This document shows, in pieces, positions 60,641 to 64,000 of a DNA stretch of 64,000 nucleotides (position 1 is its first letter; the number at the start of each line of letters is the position of its first letter). The stretch is taken from contig CM077665.1 in the NCBI GenBank assembly GCA_039707655.1, positions 81,345,954 through 81,409,953 of the forward strand. The letters are read 5' to 3'. Under the pieces are notes generated by a model. The model had not been told where the DNA came from, searched no databases, and saw only the letters and a list, made by a program, of their open reading frames with translations. The translations under genes were made by a program, and so were the position numbers. Source of the stretch: Elymus sibiricus (Eukaryota; Streptophyta; Magnoliopsida; Poales; Poaceae).

Positions 60641-63600
60641 ATGTCCTCTTCGGGCTATGTTGCTGTTCCTCGGTGCTCGGTGATCTTCGATGGCACCAAC
60701 TATGCTGAGTTTGCGGGCTTCATGCGCATCCATATGCGCGGCTTTCTTCTGTGGGGCGTTCTTTCTGGCGAGGTCCCCTGTCCGCCGTGTCCTGTTGCTC
60801 CAGTGGCTCCTACACCACCGGTGCCGCCGGTTCTTGTTGCTGACGCGTCCCAGGCTGATCGGGATGCAGCTAAGGCTCTTGATGATGCTGCGGTTGACAC
60901 TTATGATCAGCAGGTATCAGCCTACTCAGATGCTCTTTCAGTTTACCGCGATGATCTGTCTGCTTACACTCAGTGGTGCAATGATGATGCTCGGGCTGCT
61001 GATGTTCTCACTGCGAGTGTTCTCCCTTAGTTTGCTTCGGAGTTCATGGGCCTCGGCACAGTTGCATCATTGTGGTCGTATCTCTGTCAGCGCTATCAGC
61101 CCTCTGGTGATGCTCTATATTTGTCTGTGGTGCATCAGGAGCACGCTCTTCAGCAAGGTGACTCGTCTGTTGACGAGTTCTACACTCAATGTTCTGCCAT
61201 CTGGCGTCAGCTTGACTCTCTTCGAACAGTTGTTTGTGGAGCTTGCCGTTGCTGCAAGACTACCCGGTCTGACTTGGAGTTCCAGCGTGTCCATGAGTTC
61301 TTATCTCGCCTCCGCTCCGAGTTTGAGACTCGACGTGCTCACTTACTTGCTCGTGGTCGTGTTCCTATCTCGGAGGTGCTTGCTGAGCTTCGTGCTGAGG
61401 AGACCCGCCTTCATTCTGCTGGGTTGCTTGTGGTTCCTTCTGTGTTGGCTGCCAGGGCTCCTGTGTCGTCTGCTCGTCTCACCGCTCCACCGCTCCCGCC
61501 CACACCTTCAGGGGGGTAGGTCGCCCTCCTTATGCTGAAAAGGGTCGGTCGCGGCGTGACACCTTCTGTGGCTACTGCTCCCGGCAAGGTCACCCAGAGG
61601 CTGATTGTCGCCAGAAGCAGCGAGACCAGAGGCTCTCCTCTTCCAGTGGGACTCATGCGTCTCCCTCGACCCCGTCACTCACTGATCAGGACATTGTGAG
61701 GCTCAAGCGCCTCCTGGCTTCCTCTGGCTCTTCATCGACTGGTTCTGCTACTGCTGTGACTGCTGCCACCCCTCCATCACCACCGGCACCTACATCGTCA
61801 GGTACATCTTCGTGGGTTCTGGATTCTGGAGCTTCTTTTCATATGTCTTCTGATTCTTCCACATTGTCTTCTCTTCGACCTCTTGATTCTCCTATTAATG
61901 TTCTCACCGCCGATGGTACATCCCTTCCTGTTGCTAGCCGTGGCACTTTCTACTCCGTCTTTTTCAGTTCCTAGTGTTTCTCATGTTCCACGTCTTACCA
62001 TGAATCTCTTTTCCGCTGCCCAACTTACTGATTCTGGTTGTCGTGTAATTCTTGATCCCGACTCCTGTTCTGTTCAGGATCTCCGCACCAAGGCCCTGGT
62101 TGGTTCTGGCCCTCGGTGCCGTGACTCAGAGGGCCTTTGGGAAGTTGGCTGGCTTCATGTTCCTTCCGCTGCCATCACCTCTGCCAGTTCCCATGCTCTC
62201 GCTGCCTCCTCTTCTGCATCCTTCCAGCAGTGGCATCATCGGCTTGGTCACATTTGTGGCTCCCGCTTATCGTCGTTGGTGCGTCAGGGAGTCTTAGGGC
62301 CTGTCTTTGGAGATGTTTCTTTACACTGTGATGGTTGTAGACTTGGAAAACAGACCCAGTTACCTTATCCTCATAGTGAGTCGGTGTCTCAGCGTCCGTT
62401 TGACTTAGTTCACTCTGATGTATGGGGTCGTGCTCCTTTTGATTCGAAAGGTGGTCATCGCTACTATGTTCTATTTATTGATGATTTCTCCCACTACACT
62501 TGGCTCTACTTTATGAAATCTCGCAGTGAGGTTCTCTCCATATACAAGCGGTTTGCTGCCATGGTTCGCACCCAGTTTTCCAGGCCTATTCGTACTTTTC
62601 GTGTTGACTCTGCTGGAGAGTTTATCTCCCAGATGTTGCGTGGTTTTCTCGCGGAATAGGGTACTCTTGCCCAGTTCTCCTGTCCTGGTGCCCATGCCCA
62701 GAATGGCGTTGCAGAACGAAAGCATCGTCATCTGCTTGAGACGGCTCGTGCGCTGATGATCGGTGCTTCCCTCCCGCCTCACTTTTGGCCCGAGGCTGTT
62801 TCTGCATCCACCTATCTTATCAACATTCAACCATTGACTGCCTTGCAGGGTGGTATTCCTATGGAGCATCTCACTGGTCGTTCTCCTGACTACTCCGCTC
62901 TTCGAATGTTTGGGTGTGTGTGCTATGTTCTTCTTGCTCCACGAGAACGCACCAAACTGACTGCTCAATCGGTTGAGTGTGTTTTTCTTGGCTACAGTGA
63001 CGAGCACAAGGGCTATCGATGTTGGGATCCTGTTGGTCGTCGGCTGCGCATTTCGCGTGATGTGACTTTTGATGAGTCCCGTTCTTACTACCCGCGTCCT
63101 TCCTCCTCGAGTTTCTCTGTGTATGATATTTCTTTTCTTCTTCTTCCCGATACACCTTCCCCTGTGCCTCATGTTTCCTCCCTTCCTCCAGCACATCTCA
63201 CTCTTCTTCCTCCACCACCGTCACCACAGCCACCACCTTCACCTCCATCCACCTCTCCCCCATCCTCTCCAGTCCGCCGTCCTCTCTCTCCTTTTCCTCT
63301 TCACTACACTCGCCGTCCTCGTTTTGAGGATGATTCTACTGACGCTCCCTCTACTTCTGGAGCCACTCCTTCCACGCCTCCCCCGGTTCATAACCTCCGT
63401 GCTCGGCCTCGCCCCGCACCTGATCGCTACTCTCCTGACCGGTATGGTCTCTGTTGTTGCCGAGCCCACCTCCTATCGGACTGCCATGACTCAGCCTGAA
63501 TGGCAGCTTGCGATGGCCGAGGAGCTTGCTGCTCTTGAGCGCTCTGGCACATGGGATCTGGTTTCCCTTCCTTCTGGTGTTCGTCCCATCACCTGCAAGT

Positions 63601-63655
63601 GGGTCTATAAGATTAAGACTCGCTCTGATGGCTCTCTTGAGCGCTACAAAGCCTG
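60641..63655 (+). pseudogene. Copia gag-pol, broken
   Basis: Gag begins near 60641 (FDGTNYAEFAGFMRIHM) and meets a TAG at 61028-61030, then continues in the same frame (GTVASLWSYLCQRYQ) to a TAG at 61517-61519. The zinc knuckle CGYCSRQGHPEADC follows in another frame near 61570, with the protease motif [11 protein letters not shown] near 61815-61850. After a frameshift near 61960 the integrase reads through [24 protein letters not shown] and FRVDSAGEF to a TAG at 62657-62659. It then continues to [15 protein letters not shown] and [14 protein letters not shown] Pro/Ser-rich linker and another shift near 63440 lead to the RT start (WQLAMAEELAALE, PITCKWVYKIK). It then stops at the next insertion. 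Confidence 0.88.
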
Positions 63656-63656
63656 C

Positions 63657-64000
63657 TGAAAGAACATGTGCTGCCCCCATGTTTGGTTTTGGTAACTGAT
63701 GACAATCTCTATGGACTAATGGTTGCCTTGAGTTATATTTGAAGGGTTTGTCCATAGGCTTTGCTTGTAGACCATTTGTTGGTCTCAAGGTGATTTGAAG
63801 AAGAATATGTGTTGACCAAGACATCATCCTAATGAAGAGAGTTGGAAAGATTCAAGGTTGATCAAGACTAAATATGAAGAGTGATTCAAGTTGATCAACA
63901 CACAAAGCGTAGAAGATGTACCGAGTGGGATCAAGTGATCTCACGGTATGGTAAGCATTGTCCATTACGCTTTGTGTACTAACCCATGTTCTATGCGAGA
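63657..64000 (+). mobile_element. LTR of another retrotransposon, running off the window
   Basis: It begins TGAAAGAACATGTGCTGCCC right where the Copia RT frame is cut (after CCTGC). The TG start and abrupt loss of the reading frame suggest the left LTR of a later insertion. Its end, target duplication and class are outside the window. Confidence 0.6.

Larger units (their letters stand above)
60032..63656 (+). mobile_element. Decayed Copia element with a very short LTR
   Basis: A 126-bp 5' LTR is followed by a tRNA-Met-type PBS, a gag with zinc knuckle, protease and integrase, and the first part of RT. Everything after 63656 has been cut off by another LTR element. Copia order is clear. The coding part carries at least two premature stops and three frameshifts. 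Confidence 0.88.

Overview
The window is nuclear DNA from a grass, almost certainly a Triticeae species (wheat, Aegilops or a close relative). The reasons are interrupted genes with GT/AG introns and grass-type GC-rich first exons, abundant Stowaway MITEs (CTCCCTCCG ends with TA target sites), Tourist/Harbinger MITEs, nested LTR retrotransposons with 5-bp target duplications, and LINE relics. Three host genes can be assembled exon by exon: a STEEP1 (CXorf56)-family protein (25514-29283, +), the RNA polymerase subunit RPB8/RPABC3 (32944-36433, +) and a membrane-anchored UDP-glucuronate decarboxylase/UDP-xylose synthase (37390-41306, -, tail to tail with RPB8). They form a gene island of about 16 kb between blocks of transposable elements.

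Layout: 1-4570 holds GC-rich unassigned DNA, a possible Helitron 3' end and a LINE relic broken by a 716-bp hAT element and a Stowaway MITE. 4575-21102 is a 917-bp Harbinger-like element split by a complete 15.6-kb Sirevirus/Maximus-type Copia retrotransposon (5007-20612, minus strand; CATCC target duplication, 1.6-kb LTRs, tRNA-Met PBS, gag, pol and a long third ORF). Its gag is in turn split by an 801-bp hAT element. 21100-25230 is AT-rich repeat DNA with a decayed LTR ending at a Gypsy-like PBS and a partly duplicated MITE cluster. 25230-41310 is the gene island, whose introns carry MITEs, an hAT element and internal duplications. 42890-51830 looks like one old TACCGCC-palindrome element that received a 4.8-kb 5'-truncated LINE (itself split by a 464-bp insertion) and a 1633-bp solo LTR. 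52-60 kb holds hAT ends, a second LINE relic, a plastid 23S rRNA fragment and two adjacent hAT MITEs. 60032-63656 is a decayed Copia element with a very short (126-bp) LTR, cut by another LTR element that runs off the right edge.

The three host genes are housekeeping genes in unrelated processes (an ER/nuclear-associated conserved factor, transcription, nucleotide-sugar supply for cell walls). Their proximity is ordinary gene order, not an operon. The most interesting host-gene feature is in RPB8: a tandem duplication copies the end of intron 1 together with the first bases of exon 2, leaving a decoy splice acceptor that a later hAT insertion pushed away. No CRISPR array, tRNA gene or clearly new molecular system was found. 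All calls come from reading the sequence; no database search was run.
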